Source of the DNA: Mucilaginibacter tolerans
GTDB taxonomy: Bacteria > Bacteroidota > Bacteroidia > Sphingobacteriales > Sphingobacteriaceae
NCBI RefSeq assembly: GCF_030519375.1
Contig: NZ_JAUMKB010000018.1
Coordinates: 20,897 to 84,896, forward strand
Direction of reading: 5' to 3'
DNA: 64,000 nucleotides
Under the pieces are notes generated by a model. The model worked only from the letters and a program-made list of their open reading frames with translations. It ran no database searches and was not told the origin of the DNA. The first letter of the stretch is position 1. The number at the start of each line of letters is the position of its first letter. Below, one piece after another: positions 35,351 through 44,929 of the stretch. Position numbers and translations under genes: made by a program.

Positions 35351-37474
35351 TTATGCTTTATCGCCTTTGGCGTCTTTTTCTTCAGGATTCCTGTTGAATG
35401 TTCCTGAATGGTCAGCAACACCCTCGTGTACAAGGTTTCCAGCAGCTGCGTCCTGGTTGCCCCCTTCCGGGCCATTTACAAACTCGTCATAAGTGGTACG
35501 GTGGTCAAATGGGCGTTTACCTAATATTTCTTCCAGGTCTGATTGGAACAATATTTCTTTTTCCAACAGCTTGTTTGCCAGTTTTTCTAAGCCTTCCCGT
35601 TTGTCGGTAAGTAACTTTTTAGTACGCTCGTACATTAAATTAATCTGGTTGCGTACCTCGGCATCGATCAACTCCGAAGTTTTTTCCGAATACGGCTTGT
35701 TAAATTGATATTCTCCCTGCGTGTCGTTAAATGATATATTTCCCACCTTGTCGTTCATACCATAAATGGTCACCATAGCATATGCCAACTTGGTAATTCT
35801 CTCCAAATCATTCTGTGCACCAGTTGAGATCTTTCCAAATGTAATATCTTCGGCCACTCTTCCGCCCAATGTCATACACATACCGTCTTCCAATTGCTCG
35901 GTAGTATATAAGAATTGCTCTTTAGGCAGATACTGGGCATAACCCAAAGCAGCAACCCCGCGCGGAACAATGGAAACTTTAACAAGTGGATCAGCATGCT
36001 CCAGAAACCAACCAGCTATGGCGTGACCGGCCTCGTGATAGGCAACGATGCGTTTCTCTTCTGGTGATATGATCTTGTTCTTTTTTTCCAAACCCCCAAT
36101 CACACGGTCGATAGCGTCCTGGAAATCCTGCATATCAACTGCCTCTTTGTTTTTACGGGCAGCTATCAGGGCGGCCTCATTACAAACGTTGGCAATTTCA
36201 GCACCAGCAAAACCTGGTGTTTGCGCTGATAGTTTTTTTGCGTCGACACCTTCGGCCAGTTTAACAGGTTTCAAGTGCACTTTAAATATTTGTTCGCGGC
36301 CAAGCAGGTCGGGTTTGTCAATAGAAACTTGTCTGTCGAAACGACCCGGACGCAACAAAGCCGAATCCAATACATCCGGGCGGTTGGTAGCTGCCAGGAT
36401 GATAATACCTGAATCGGTACCGAAACCATCCATCTCAACCAACAATTGGTTCAGTGTATTTTCGCGTTCGTCGTTGCCACCTACAATATTGTTTTTACCA
36501 CGGGCGCGGCCGATAGCATCAATTTCATCGATAAATATGATACATGGCGCTTTGTCTTTTGCCTGGCGAAACAAGTCGCGCACACGGGATGCACCTACAC
36601 CCACAAACATTTCCACGAAATCGGAACCTGAGAGTGAGAAGAACGGCACCTGTGCTTCGCCGGCAACTGCTTTTGCCAACAATGTTTTACCTGTGCCCGG
36701 TGAACCGATTAGCAACGCACCTTTGGGGATCTTACCACCCAGATTGGTGTATTTTTTGGGATTTTTAAGGAAATCAACAATCTCCATTACTTCTTGTTTG
36801 GCTTCTTCAAGGCCCGCTACATCATTAAATGTAACGGATACCTGAGCCTCTTTATCAAACAGGGTAGCTTTTGATTTACCGATATTAAATATCTGACCAC
36901 CCGGGCCGCCACCACTGCCACCTGACATACGACGCATGATGAATATCCACACAGCAGCAAATAATACCACCATAATGATACCCTGAACCAGCCAGTTTCC
37001 TAATATGCTTTCGTGTTGGGTAAACTCAATAGGTGTTTTTTGCGCGTCCGGAAGATCTTTCTCTGCAGTAGATACTGTTTGTTTTAAACTTTCATAAGAC
37101 GCATCAGTAAACTGATACTGTGGCCCATTATTGGTGCCCCCTGTAAAGGTCGTCTTCTGATCACGGACATCATTATATTGCTGCTTGTTAAGGCTTTCTT
37201 TCTTAATGTAAACTTCTACTATAACAAGATCACCATTTTTATAAGCGACCAGTTTTTCGGCATCGTGATTTTTTAATATGTTAGATTCAAAAAACTGGTA
37301 ACTAATAGTTTTTACTACCGGGTTGCTTGATAAGTATCCAACGCCCAGCAACACCAAAATAACAATGGCATAAAGCCACATGATATTAAATTTGGGTGGT
37401 TTTGGGGCCATTTTTTTATTAGGTATTTTCCGTATTGGTTTCGGACTCTCTGATTTATTATCTTTCATCTCCAT
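35351..37474 (-). CDS. ftsH: ATP-dependent zinc metalloprotease FtsH
   Basis: 707 residues. The N-terminal membrane helix (about 28-48) and a second helix (about 165-185) bracket an extracytoplasmic domain. The AAA module has Walker A GSPGTGKT near residue 258, Walker B FIDEIDAIG and the second region of homology with RPGRFDRQ. The zinc protease site HEAGH is near residue 481. It degrades misfolded membrane proteins and regulatory substrates as a hexamer. A TAnnTTTG element lies 9 nt before the ATG. The C-terminal 50 residues are charged and Ala/Gly-rich. Confidence 0.97.
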   Translation of the reverse strand: MEMKDNKSESPKPIRKIPNKKMAPKPPKFNIMWLYAIVILVLLGVGYLSSNPVVKTISYQFFESNILKNHDAEKLVAYKNGDLVIVEVYIKKESLNKQQYNDVRDQKTTFTGGTNNGPQYQFTDASYESLKQTVSTAEKDLPDAQKTPIEFTQHESILGNWLVQGIIMVVLFAAVWIFIMRRMSGGSGGGPGGQIFNIGKSKATLFDKEAQVSVTFNDVAGLEEAKQEVMEIVDFLKNPKKYTNLGGKIPKGALLIGSPGTGKTLLAKAVAGEAQVPFFSLSGSDFVEMFVGVGASRVRDLFRQAKDKAPCIIFIDEIDAIGRARGKNNIVGGNDERENTLNQLLVEMDGFGTDSGIIILAATNRPDVLDSALLRPGRFDRQVSIDKPDLLGREQIFKVHLKPVKLAEGVDAKKLSAQTPGFAGAEIANVCNEAALIAARKNKEAVDMQDFQDAIDRVIGGLEKKNKIISPEEKRIVAYHEAGHAIAGWFLEHADPLVKVSIVPRGVAALGYAQYLPKEQFLYTTEQLEDGMCMTLGGRVAEDITFGKISTGAQNDLERITKLAYAMVTIYGMNDKVGNISFNDTQGEYQFNKPYSEKTSELIDAEVRNQINLMYERTKKLLTDKREGLEKLANKLLEKEILFQSDLEEILGKRPFDHRTTYDEFVNGPEGGNQDAAAGNLVHEGVADHSGTFNRNPEEKDAKGDKA

Positions 37475-37483
37475 TTATTAGAT

Positions 37484-37491
37484 CAAACTTA
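37484..37491 (-). promoter_or_regulatory. TAnnTTTG element before ftsH
   Basis: TAAGTTTG on the minus strand, 9 nt before the ftsH ATG. It suggests that ftsH has its own promoter apart from rsfS. Confidence 0.45.
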
Positions 37492-37518
37492 CGATCATTA
37501 ATTTATTATTTGTTATGG

Positions 37519-37551
37519 GAACCGTGCACAAGACGCATGTCTTTACGGTTC
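37519..37551. repeat. Nested inverted repeat between rsfS and ftsH
   Basis: Outer arms GAACCGT / ACGGTTC and inner arms AAGAC / GTCTT around GCAT. It could fold as a hairpin after rsfS. There is no T run, so it may be a processing site or a dispersed repeat rather than a terminator. Confidence 0.45.
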
Positions 37552-37565
37552 TGTGACGGAGTTTT

Positions 37566-37940
37566 TTAGGCGCTCTTATAAAATTTGATTTCCGCATCAC
37601 CCCACAAATCCTCTACTCCATAAAACTCGCGCTTGTCGGTTCTGAAAATGTGTACCACTACGTCTATATAATCCAGCAGTATCCACTCTCCGTACTCAAG
37701 CCCCTCTTTGCGCCAGGGTTCCTGTTGTGTTGCTTTAAAAATTTCTTCTTCTACGCTATTGGCTATAGCTTTTACCTGTGTGGACGAATCGGCATGGCAA
37801 ATCACAAAGTAATCAGATACCGAACTAAATATATTTCGAAGGTCTAACCTAACAATATCATTTCCCTTTTTTTCCTGTATACCGTATATAGCCAGTTCAG
37901 AAAGATAAGCGGACTCACTTAGCACTTTGTTTTTTACCAT
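37566..37940 (-). CDS. rsfS: Ribosome silencing factor
   Basis: 124 residues from the ATG at 37940. The block DIVRLDLRNIFSSVSDYFVICHADSSTQVKAIA and the later EGLEYGEWILLDYIDVVVHIF are characteristic of RsfS (DUF143). It binds ribosomal protein L14 and blocks subunit joining during starvation. It is divergent from birA and upstream of ftsH. Confidence 0.95.
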   Translation of the reverse strand: MVKNKVLSESAYLSELAIYGIQEKKGNDIVRLDLRNIFSSVSDYFVICHADSSTQVKAIANSVEEEIFKATQQEPWRKEGLEYGEWILLDYIDVVVHIFRTDKREFYGVEDLWGDAEIKFYKSA

Positions 37941-37950
37941 CAAAAAGAAT

Positions 37951-37958
37951 TAGTTTTG
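37951..37958 (+). promoter_or_regulatory. TAnnTTTG element before birA
   Basis: TAGTTTTG. It covers the alternative TTG at 37956 and so favours the later TTG at 37986 as the birA start. Confidence 0.4.
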
Positions 37959-37985
37959 AACAATTTAGTTTACACATTATATACA

Positions 37986-38768
37986 TTGCAAAATAACATA
38001 TTTTCAGGATTATTTGTTGGACAAAATTTAATCACAATTAAACAAGTTGATTCAACAAACAATTTCCTTAAGAATACTCTGACAAATTCCAAGCCACTTC
38101 CTGAAGGAACGGTCATTATGGCAGAAAGCCAATATGCCGGCCGGGGTCAGCAACAAAACCGCTGGCATAGCGAAGACGGAAAAAACCTGACCTTTAGTAT
38201 ACTTCTAAACCCGGTTTTTTTGCCCCTGAAGCAACAATTTGACCTGACCAGGGCAATAAGTCTGGGCATTATTAATGCGCTATCTCCTCTTTTAGGCGAC
38301 CAATTAAAAATTAAATGGCCCAATGATATTTATTATGCCGATGACAAACTGGGTGGCATATTAATAGAAAATATGGTACAAAGTGGGAAAATTAAAAATT
38401 CTATAATCGGCATAGGGCTGAATATTAATCAGGAGAATTTTCCGTTAGAAGTACCTAATGCAGTGTCGTTAAAACAAATCTTACTCAGGGATTACGATTT
38501 GAAACTAATATTATCAGACATTTGCAAAAATATTGAGGCAGTCTATCTTAATCTGAAGGCAGGCCATTTTGATGTTGTAAGGAAAGATTATCTTGCCCGA
38601 CTATATTGGCTGAATGAACGAAAAATGTTCAAGGCTAAGGGGCAGATATTTGAGGGAATAATAGAAAGTGTGCGGGAAGATGGGGTATTGATCCTGAACA
38701 ATGAATCGGGGACTTCAGAATATACGCAGAAAGAAATTGAATTTTTGAATAAAACAATCGATAAATAG
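37986..38768 (+). CDS. birA: Biotin-[acetyl-CoA-carboxylase] ligase
   Basis: 260 residues from a TTG at 37986; the TTG at 37956 would add 10 residues but overlaps a promoter-like element. The catalytic core has the biotin-binding AGRGQQQNRW, KWPNDIYY and GGILIEN blocks, with a C-terminal SH3-like domain. It lacks the N-terminal DNA-binding domain of E. coli BirA, so it is a pure ligase without repressor function. The next gene starts 8 nt downstream. Confidence 0.93.
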   Translation: MQNNIFSGLFVGQNLITIKQVDSTNNFLKNTLTNSKPLPEGTVIMAESQYAGRGQQQNRWHSEDGKNLTFSILLNPVFLPLKQQFDLTRAISLGIINALSPLLGDQLKIKWPNDIYYADDKLGGILIENMVQSGKIKNSIIGIGLNINQENFPLEVPNAVSLKQILLRDYDLKLILSDICKNIEAVYLNLKAGHFDVVRKDYLARLYWLNERKMFKAKGQIFEGIIESVREDGVLILNNESGTSEYTQKEIEFLNKTIDK

Positions 38769-38776
38769 AAACTGAA

Positions 38777-39229
38777 ATGAAAAAACTATTGCTTTTGATG
38801 ACCGTATTGCTGATCAATGCGGCTTCTTATGCACAGATAGAAACACCGGTGAAATGGTCATATGCAGCCAAGAAATTAAGCAACAATGAAGCTGTAGTAT
38901 TTTTGCGTGCCACCATACAAGATGGATGGCATATCTATTCGCAAAATGTCGGAGATGGCGGACCTATCAAAACCTCGTTCAAGTTTACGCCAACAAAAGA
39001 GTATACGCTGGTTGGTAAGACAAGTGAGCCTACACCTATCAAAAAATATGAAGATGCGTTCAAGATGAATGTAACCTACTTCGAAAAAACCGTTACTTTT
39101 CAGCAAAAAATAAAATTAAAAGCAGGCAATGTGGCGGCCATAAAAGGCCAGCTGGAATACATGACCTGTAATGACAAAAAATGCCTTCCGCCGGAAGATG
39201 TTGATTTTTCAATTCCATTAGGTAAATAA
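38777..39229 (+). CDS. DsbD N-terminal-domain-like periplasmic protein
   Basis: 150 residues with a signal peptide (cleavage near SYAQIE). The mature part is an Ig-like fold of the DsbD alpha-domain type (DsbC_N/PF11412-like) with a late YMTCNDKKCLPP block carrying the Cys pair. In E. coli DsbD this domain is fused to the membrane part; here it is a separate gene 8 nt before the full DsbD-like protein. It probably passes electrons to periplasmic thiol proteins. Confidence 0.88.
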   Translation: MKKLLLLMTVLLINAASYAQIETPVKWSYAAKKLSNNEAVVFLRATIQDGWHIYSQNVGDGGPIKTSFKFTPTKEYTLVGKTSEPTPIKKYEDAFKMNVTYFEKTVTFQQKIKLKAGNVAAIKGQLEYMTCNDKKCLPPEDVDFSIPLGK

Positions 39230-39243
39230 AACCCCTGGTGAAA

Positions 39244-40968
39244 ATGACATCTTCGATCTCAAAAAGCTATATAAAAACGATATGGTTAGCCCTTTTTACG
39301 GTAATTGTCATATCGTTTACCGGAAATAACAAGGCATACGCCTTTCAAAAAAAGCAGGCTGACACGGTTTCCACGAGTGATGTCCAGTTTACGGATATCC
39401 CTACTGCAGCCGATAGCATAGCTGCCCGGAAAAAGGCTGCCGTTGAGGCTGCAAAAGCAAAACCTGCCACCCAAACAACTGTAGCTAAACCAGAAGCACC
39501 AAAAACATTGTGGCAGATTTTTATCGAAGGCTTACTGGGCGGATTTACAGCATTATTGCTGCCATGTATCTATCCTTTGCTTCCTTTAACAGTAAGTTTC
39601 TTTACTAAACAAAGCGGCACCAGGGCAGGCGGGATATTTAAATCTGTTATTTACGGCTTGTCAATCATTATCATATATGTGACATTAGGGCTGCTCATCA
39701 CTATTGCATTTGGGTCGGATGCGTTGAATGCCTTATCGACGAATGGTATTTTTAATATATTTTTCTTCCTGCTGCTAGTTGTTTTTGGTGTTTCTTTCCT
39801 CGGAGCCTTCGAAATTGTTTTGCCAAGCTCACTGGCAAACAAATTAGACCAGAACTCGGACCGGGGTGGAATGATCGGCATATTTTTCATGGCATCAACC
39901 CTCGTTGTCGTATCATTTTCATGTACAGGACCAATCATCGGAACACTGCTGGTTGACGCTGCATCCAAAGGCGAACGGCTTGGCCCGGCTATGGGTATGC
40001 TTGGTTTTTCTGTTGCGTTGGCTATACCGTTTACCATATTTGCCTTATTCCCTTCTATGCTCAAAACCTTACCAAAATCAGGTGGCTGGCTTAACAGTGT
40101 GAAGGTTGTATTAGGGTTTTTGGAATTAGCATTTGCTTTAAAATTCCTATCGAATGTTGATTTAGCTTATCACTGGAACTGGTTCGATCGTGAAATATTT
40201 CTATCCCTTTGGATAGCCTTAGGGCTCTTGCTGGGCTTATATCTTATCGGCAAGATCAAATTTTCGCATGATAGCGAAGTCACTCATATATCTGTGCCGA
40301 GGTTCTTTATCTCCCTTATCGTATTTGCCTTTGTTATTTACATGATACCCGGCTTGTGGGGAGCGCCATTGAAATCGATCAGTGCGTTTTTGCCTCCTCC
40401 GGCAACACAGGATTTTGATCTATCCCGTGATCCTGGCGGATCGGCCTCAGCACCTCTTCAACAAACCTCTATAAAAGAGCATAAGTATGCCAACAATTAT
40501 CTCCGCATAAAAACACGCGGCCTCGATGCCTGGTATGATTACGATCAGGCATTACAAGTATCTAAAGAGTTGCATAAACCGATTATTATTGATTTTACAG
40601 GGTTCAATTGCGTGAATTGCCGTAAGATGGAAACTAAAGTATGGTCTGATCCGGTAGTTTTTAAGCATTTGCGTGACGATTTTGTACTGCTTCAGTTGGT
40701 TGTTGATGACAAGGCGGAGTTAACTGCAAACGAGCAGTTTGTATCAGGTTATAGCGGCAAGAAAATCACCACGCTGGGAGGGAAATGGAGCGACGTGGAA
40801 GCGTCCCGTTTTAACTCAAACTCACAGCCTCTTTACGTAATGCTGGATAGTGATGGCAACCTGTTGAAGGATAAAGATGGCAAAGAAATTCAGCCTTCGC
40901 CGGCGGATTATGACATTGCCAGCTATACAAAATTCCTCGAAAGCGGTATCAATGCTTACAAAAAATAG
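39244..40968 (+). CDS. DsbD-like thiol:disulfide interchange protein with thioredoxin domain
   Basis: 574 residues from the ATG at 39244 (a GTG lies two codons upstream). An N-terminal signal anchor and Ala/Lys-rich linker (about 1-90) are followed by eight or so membrane helices of the CcdA/DsbD type (LLPCIYPLLPLTVSFF and SCTGPIIG carry the reactive Cys). After a Ser/Pro linker comes a C-terminal thioredoxin domain with a CVNC active site. It carries electrons from cytosolic thioredoxin to the periplasm. It acts with the preceding gene, which supplies the missing alpha domain. Confidence 0.92.
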   Translation: MTSSISKSYIKTIWLALFTVIVISFTGNNKAYAFQKKQADTVSTSDVQFTDIPTAADSIAARKKAAVEAAKAKPATQTTVAKPEAPKTLWQIFIEGLLGGFTALLLPCIYPLLPLTVSFFTKQSGTRAGGIFKSVIYGLSIIIIYVTLGLLITIAFGSDALNALSTNGIFNIFFFLLLVVFGVSFLGAFEIVLPSSLANKLDQNSDRGGMIGIFFMASTLVVVSFSCTGPIIGTLLVDAASKGERLGPAMGMLGFSVALAIPFTIFALFPSMLKTLPKSGGWLNSVKVVLGFLELAFALKFLSNVDLAYHWNWFDREIFLSLWIALGLLLGLYLIGKIKFSHDSEVTHISVPRFFISLIVFAFVIYMIPGLWGAPLKSISAFLPPPATQDFDLSRDPGGSASAPLQQTSIKEHKYANNYLRIKTRGLDAWYDYDQALQVSKELHKPIIIDFTGFNCVNCRKMETKVWSDPVVFKHLRDDFVLLQLVVDDKAELTANEQFVSGYSGKKITTLGGKWSDVEASRFNSNSQPLYVMLDSDGNLLKDKDGKEIQPSPADYDIASYTKFLESGINAYKK

Positions 40969-41069
40969 CGCAGAGCCAAAAATAAATGTAAATTCGCGCT
41001 GAAAAATGATAGTGTTATTATAACACAAATCATATTTTGATAAGGTTTTTTTGCGTTTATTAAGTTGAG

Positions 41070-41088
41070 AGCGGGTTCTTGGCCCGCT
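41070..41088 (+). other. Hairpin in the pfkA leader
   Basis: AGCGGG / CCCGCT (6 bp, 7-nt loop) 12 nt before the pfkA start. It may be a translational control element; its function is unproven. Confidence 0.35.
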
Positions 41089-41100
41089 GTACTACCAAAA

Positions 41101-42081
41101 ATGGCTGACATAACAAATATCGGGCTTTATACTTCGGGCGGTGATGCGCCGGGGATGAATGCTGCCATACGGGCAGTTGTGCGTACAGCATTATTTTACA
41201 ACATTAAAGTTACCGGGATTCGCAGGGGTTACGAAGGGATGATCACAGGCGATCTGTTCCCAATGGACCGCAGATCGGTTTCAAATATTATACAAAAGGG
41301 TGGTACCATACTAAAAACTGCCCGCAGCGAACAGTTCCGCACCAAAGAAGGCCGCCAGATTGCTTACGATAATTTAAAAAGCTTCGGGGTTGATGCCTTG
41401 ATTGGTATTGGTGGCGATGGTACTTTCAAAGGCGCCAGTGTTTTTGGTGAAGAGTTTGACATCCCAATCATCGGTTTACCCGGCACGATTGATAACGACA
41501 TGACAGGTACCGATTTTACGATCGGTTATGATACAGCAATCAATACCGTGATCAATGCAGTAGATAAGATCAGGGATACCGCCGAATCACACGACCGCCT
41601 GTTTATTGTTGAAGTAATGGGCCGCGACTCTGGTATGATCGCTTTGCGCACAGGCATTGCCTCGGGAGCTGAACATATACTTATTCCCGAGAGAAAAGCA
41701 GGTCTGGCCAGTTTGTTCGACAGGCTGGAAAATGGCCGCAAGGATAAAACATCACGTATAGTTATTGTAGCTGAAGGTGAAAATGAAGAAGGGGGTGCGT
41801 TCGAGATCGGCCGTAAAGTGAAAGAGAAATTCCCGCATTTAGATACCCGTGTTTCTATACTTGGCCATATTCAGCGTGGCGGAAAGCCCACTTGCATGGA
41901 CAGGGTACTGGCGAGCCGCACCGGCGTTGCTGCTGTTGAAGCCCTGAAACTGGGTTACCGCGGAGAAATGGTGGGACTGATCAACAACGAGATCATGTTT
42001 ACACCATTTGAGCATGCAATAAAACACCATACCGATATCGATCCTAACGTTATACGAATAGTAGATATGCTGTCCTTATAA
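41101..42081 (+). CDS. pfkA: ATP-dependent 6-phosphofructokinase
   Basis: 326 residues from the ATG at 41101 (an upstream in-frame start at 41065 would add 12 non-conserved residues). Motifs: GGDAPGMNAAIRA at the ATP site, GGDGTFKGA, and the catalytic TIDNDMTGTD. It matches bacterial ATP-PFK length. It performs the committed step of glycolysis. Its stop overlaps the stop of the convergent PAS protein gene by 6 nt, so there is no room for separate terminators. Confidence 0.95.
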   Translation: MADITNIGLYTSGGDAPGMNAAIRAVVRTALFYNIKVTGIRRGYEGMITGDLFPMDRRSVSNIIQKGGTILKTARSEQFRTKEGRQIAYDNLKSFGVDALIGIGGDGTFKGASVFGEEFDIPIIGLPGTIDNDMTGTDFTIGYDTAINTVINAVDKIRDTAESHDRLFIVEVMGRDSGMIALRTGIASGAEHILIPERKAGLASLFDRLENGRKDKTSRIVIVAEGENEEGGAFEIGRKVKEKFPHLDTRVSILGHIQRGGKPTCMDRVLASRTGVAAVEALKLGYRGEMVGLINNEIMFTPFEHAIKHHTDIDPNVIRIVDMLSL

Positions 42082-44187
42082 GTGGAAGCGTGAATCAATA
42101 AAAGTTTTATTTACAATCAGGCGGATCACTTCGTCAATCTCCTGGGTTACCGTATGCAGGTGATCCATGATTTGTTTATTCTCAGGGTTACTGAAATTGT
42201 CCCTGTCCAGAATATTGAGTAATCCTATCATACTGGCCACCGGCCGCCGCAATTCGTGCGAACTTAGCGAAGCAATATTTTTCAGGCGCTCATTCTGCTC
42301 TATTAATGCTTCTTCCGTTTTTAATCTTTCGGTGATATTACGGGCAAAGCAGCCAACGCCAATGATTTTGTCCTTGGTGCCCTTATAGATAGGGTTAAAA
42401 CTTACCTCAAAATGATCATTTTCCTTTGTTTTTGGATTGAGGCTCTCATGCCTGATTACATATCTTTCGCCATCAAAAGCCCGTTGGTAATAAGACCGCC
42501 ATTCAGCATTAATCTCATCCGTTGAGCCTGAATACAGGTATGCATTATCGCCCTCCTCCGGTGTTACACCGGTGGTATTCGATATCCGCTTACGGTAAGC
42601 GCTGTTCATATAAACATACTTGCCATTACGGTCTATAGACCAGGTAAGGTCTTCGGTGTTATTAATTAGCGCCTCCAGGTTATTTTTTGTCCACAGAATT
42701 TCTTCCTGCACATGCATTTCGTACGTAATATCGCGTATGAATACCGTGAGACCTTCGCTTGCGGGGTAGACTGTGGTATTAAACCATTTACTTAGTGGCT
42801 TAAAATAATCGGTAAACTGTACGCTTATCTCCTCATTCATGGCTTTGCGGTAAGCATCTTCAAATTCAGTAGCGACAATGTCGGGGAAGATGTCCCAAAT
42901 TACCGAACCTAGTATTTCCTCCCTCGGTTTTCCGGTTATTTTTTCAAAGGCACTATTTACCCTGATAAACTTCCAGTCATTATTAACTATAAAAAATGCA
43001 TCGGTAATACTTTCTACAAAGCTATTTAGCTTCTCAGAAGCTTTTTTAACTTCTTTTTCTATCTCAATATTTTGGGTAACATCCTGACCTACACCCTGCA
43101 ATTCAGACACTTCTCCGTTTTCATCCAGAATAGCGATGAACTCCCACTTTATCCAGTGGCTGTTCCCTTCTGTATCAACCTTGCGGTGCTTAAGGCTTAT
43201 TACTTTGCCCGGATTTTTAATACAAGATTTAAAAGCACGTTCGCACAACTCGTATTCTTCCGCTAAAACTGTTTTCGAGAACGGCGCTCCTATAATATCT
43301 TTCTCTTTGTAGCCTAGCGTCTTAAAAAACCACTTATTGGCAAACGTAAAATTATAGGCGGCATCAATCCTGACCAGGAAATTGGTTTGCGAATCCACCA
43401 GCGAGGTCAGGAACTGCTCGCGGCGCTTAAGTGCCTCTTGTTGCAAGACTTTGTCGGTAACATCGGTGGCGATAATGATACGGCAGCTGTGATTGTCATA
43501 TTTTATCTCGTGCCCTGTTATTTCGGCATAAACAATCTCACCTTTTTTATTTACATGCCGCCATACGCCTGCATTATTAAATCCATGCAAGCTGCTTTCG
43601 GGGATTGCTTTCTGATACAAATAATTGTTGAATTTCGCCAGATCAAGACGGGGACGGATATCGCGTATGGTCATCGATAAAAAGTCCTGCTCGGTGTAAC
43701 CATAGTGCTTTATAGCCGCGTCGTTTACCTTCATGATGCGAAGAGTGGGTAACTCGTATATCCACATCGGGGTGGGGTTATTGTTGAACAGCATACTATA
43801 ATCGCCCAGCGATTCTTTTAAATTAAAGCTAACCTGCTTTTGGTAGGAAACATCAACTATTACGCTGAGAATAATTTGATGATTAGTATGCTCGTCGGTG
43901 ATTTGCTGCGTTTTCTGCTGCACCCATTTTATTTTTCCTCCTTTTGTGGTGATGCGGAAAGTACGCTCGCTCCACTCATTGCCGTCGGGCCTTTGGTTGG
44001 TTGCCAACACGTCTTCACGGTCGCGGGGGTCAATAATTTCACCCCAGAGCTTTATGTTTTTCTGAAAATCCTTTACCTGGTATTCTGTAACAGCATGTAT
44101 ACTCGGACTGATGAACAGGTATTTCTGTGTATCTACATCAAAAGCCCAAACACAATCGTTCAAAGCCGCAAGGAGACTATTCAGCAT
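42076..44187 (-). CDS. Five-PAS protein ending in a HisKA-like hairpin, no ATPase domain
   Basis: 703 residues, cytosolic. About five PAS domains follow one another: near 1-110, 125-245, 255-380, 385-500 and 505-630 (NTEDLTWSIDRNGKYVYMNS). The C-terminus is a HisKA-type helical hairpin with His644 in SSHELRRP and ends exactly 60 residues from that His. There is no HATPase_c domain, and the stop overlaps pfkA, so it is not a truncation inside a longer open frame. At H+4 the residue is Arg where EnvZ-type kinases have Thr. It resembles the 273-residue protein at 46718. It probably acts by dimerising with, or being phosphorylated by, another kinase. Confidence 0.85.
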   Translation of the reverse strand: MLNSLLAALNDCVWAFDVDTQKYLFISPSIHAVTEYQVKDFQKNIKLWGEIIDPRDREDVLATNQRPDGNEWSERTFRITTKGGKIKWVQQKTQQITDEHTNHQIILSVIVDVSYQKQVSFNLKESLGDYSMLFNNNPTPMWIYELPTLRIMKVNDAAIKHYGYTEQDFLSMTIRDIRPRLDLAKFNNYLYQKAIPESSLHGFNNAGVWRHVNKKGEIVYAEITGHEIKYDNHSCRIIIATDVTDKVLQQEALKRREQFLTSLVDSQTNFLVRIDAAYNFTFANKWFFKTLGYKEKDIIGAPFSKTVLAEEYELCERAFKSCIKNPGKVISLKHRKVDTEGNSHWIKWEFIAILDENGEVSELQGVGQDVTQNIEIEKEVKKASEKLNSFVESITDAFFIVNNDWKFIRVNSAFEKITGKPREEILGSVIWDIFPDIVATEFEDAYRKAMNEEISVQFTDYFKPLSKWFNTTVYPASEGLTVFIRDITYEMHVQEEILWTKNNLEALINNTEDLTWSIDRNGKYVYMNSAYRKRISNTTGVTPEEGDNAYLYSGSTDEINAEWRSYYQRAFDGERYVIRHESLNPKTKENDHFEVSFNPIYKGTKDKIIGVGCFARNITERLKTEEALIEQNERLKNIASLSSHELRRPVASMIGLLNILDRDNFSNPENKQIMDHLHTVTQEIDEVIRLIVNKTFIDSRFHL

Positions 44188-44250
44188 AAGTAGTGTTACA
44201 ATGTTTTGGCAGCTTTATAAAGTTATCTATTTTTTGTCTGGCTAACAATG

Positions 44251-44781
44251 TCATAATAATTTATCAGCTACCTCTTTCCAGTTATTTACTCTCTCGTACT
44301 CCGTGATAAAATGGTTATGCGGTGATGAAAACAATAATTTACGTCCGTCAAATCCAACAAAGTTGCGTATACGGTCGTCTATCATGATCTGGGTATTAAC
44401 TATCTTATTGCCACAGAAAACAATATTCTTCCAATGGATAAATGGAAAATGTTCGCTCAGCCAGTTGTATTTGTCAATCAATGAGTTAGGGAACTCCATA
44501 GCCGCCGAAACTATGTAAACATCATACTTATCGCACAATTCTTTCACTACCTCCCTTGCTCCAGGCATTACTTTCAGGTCGCGGAAAAATCCGGGCTGAT
44601 GAAGATAAGCCTTTAGCGTTTGCTTTATATCCTCGGGCAACATTTCATTAAACTCCTTGCCGTCCATTTGATCAAGACGGATGAACATATCGTGTTCTTG
44701 TTTATAAAGCTCAATGAACTTGTCGATAGTATCGGCTATCACCTCATCCATATCTATGGCGATGCGTATTTTGCTTGTCAT
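44251..44781 (-). CDS. 5'(3')-deoxyribonucleotidase (HAD family)
   Basis: 176 residues from the ATG at 44781 (eight residues shorter than the longest frame). It has the HAD motif DMDEVIAD with the nucleophile and acid Asp near residues 9 and 11, and the late MIDDRIRNF block. The overall pattern matches the NT5C-type pyrimidine deoxynucleotidases. It dephosphorylates dNMPs. It lies between the PAS protein and rpsP and is transcribed away from rpsP. Confidence 0.9.
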   Translation of the reverse strand: MTSKIRIAIDMDEVIADTIDKFIELYKQEHDMFIRLDQMDGKEFNEMLPEDIKQTLKAYLHQPGFFRDLKVMPGAREVVKELCDKYDVYIVSAAMEFPNSLIDKYNWLSEHFPFIHWKNIVFCGNKIVNTQIMIDDRIRNFVGFDGRKLLFSSPHNHFITEYERVNNWKEVADKLL

Positions 44782-44868
44782 AATTATTGGTCCCAAGTTC
44801 ATAAATTTTTTTAAAAAGTGCCTATTATTTAATTGATTATAAGATTTAGAAAATAAAATAAATTTTTC

Positions 44869-44903
44869 TACCTTTGCATCCCCGCAGAAGGAGACTCCGG
44901 GGA
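44869..44903 (+). promoter_or_regulatory. rpsP promoter element and leader hairpin
   Basis: TACCTTTG (44869-44876) matches TAnnTTTG exactly. Immediately downstream, TCCCCG / CGGGGA (44879-44903) forms a 6-bp hairpin in the leader, 27 nt before the rpsP ATG. Confidence 0.6.
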
Positions 44904-44929
44904 TAATGTTGAATACATAAAACTTTAAA

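Noticed and set aside
36048..36845. Long frame antisense to ftsH (265 residues)
   Set aside because: It lies wholly inside ftsH on the opposite strand and reads Ser-rich, as expected for a shadow of a conserved gene.
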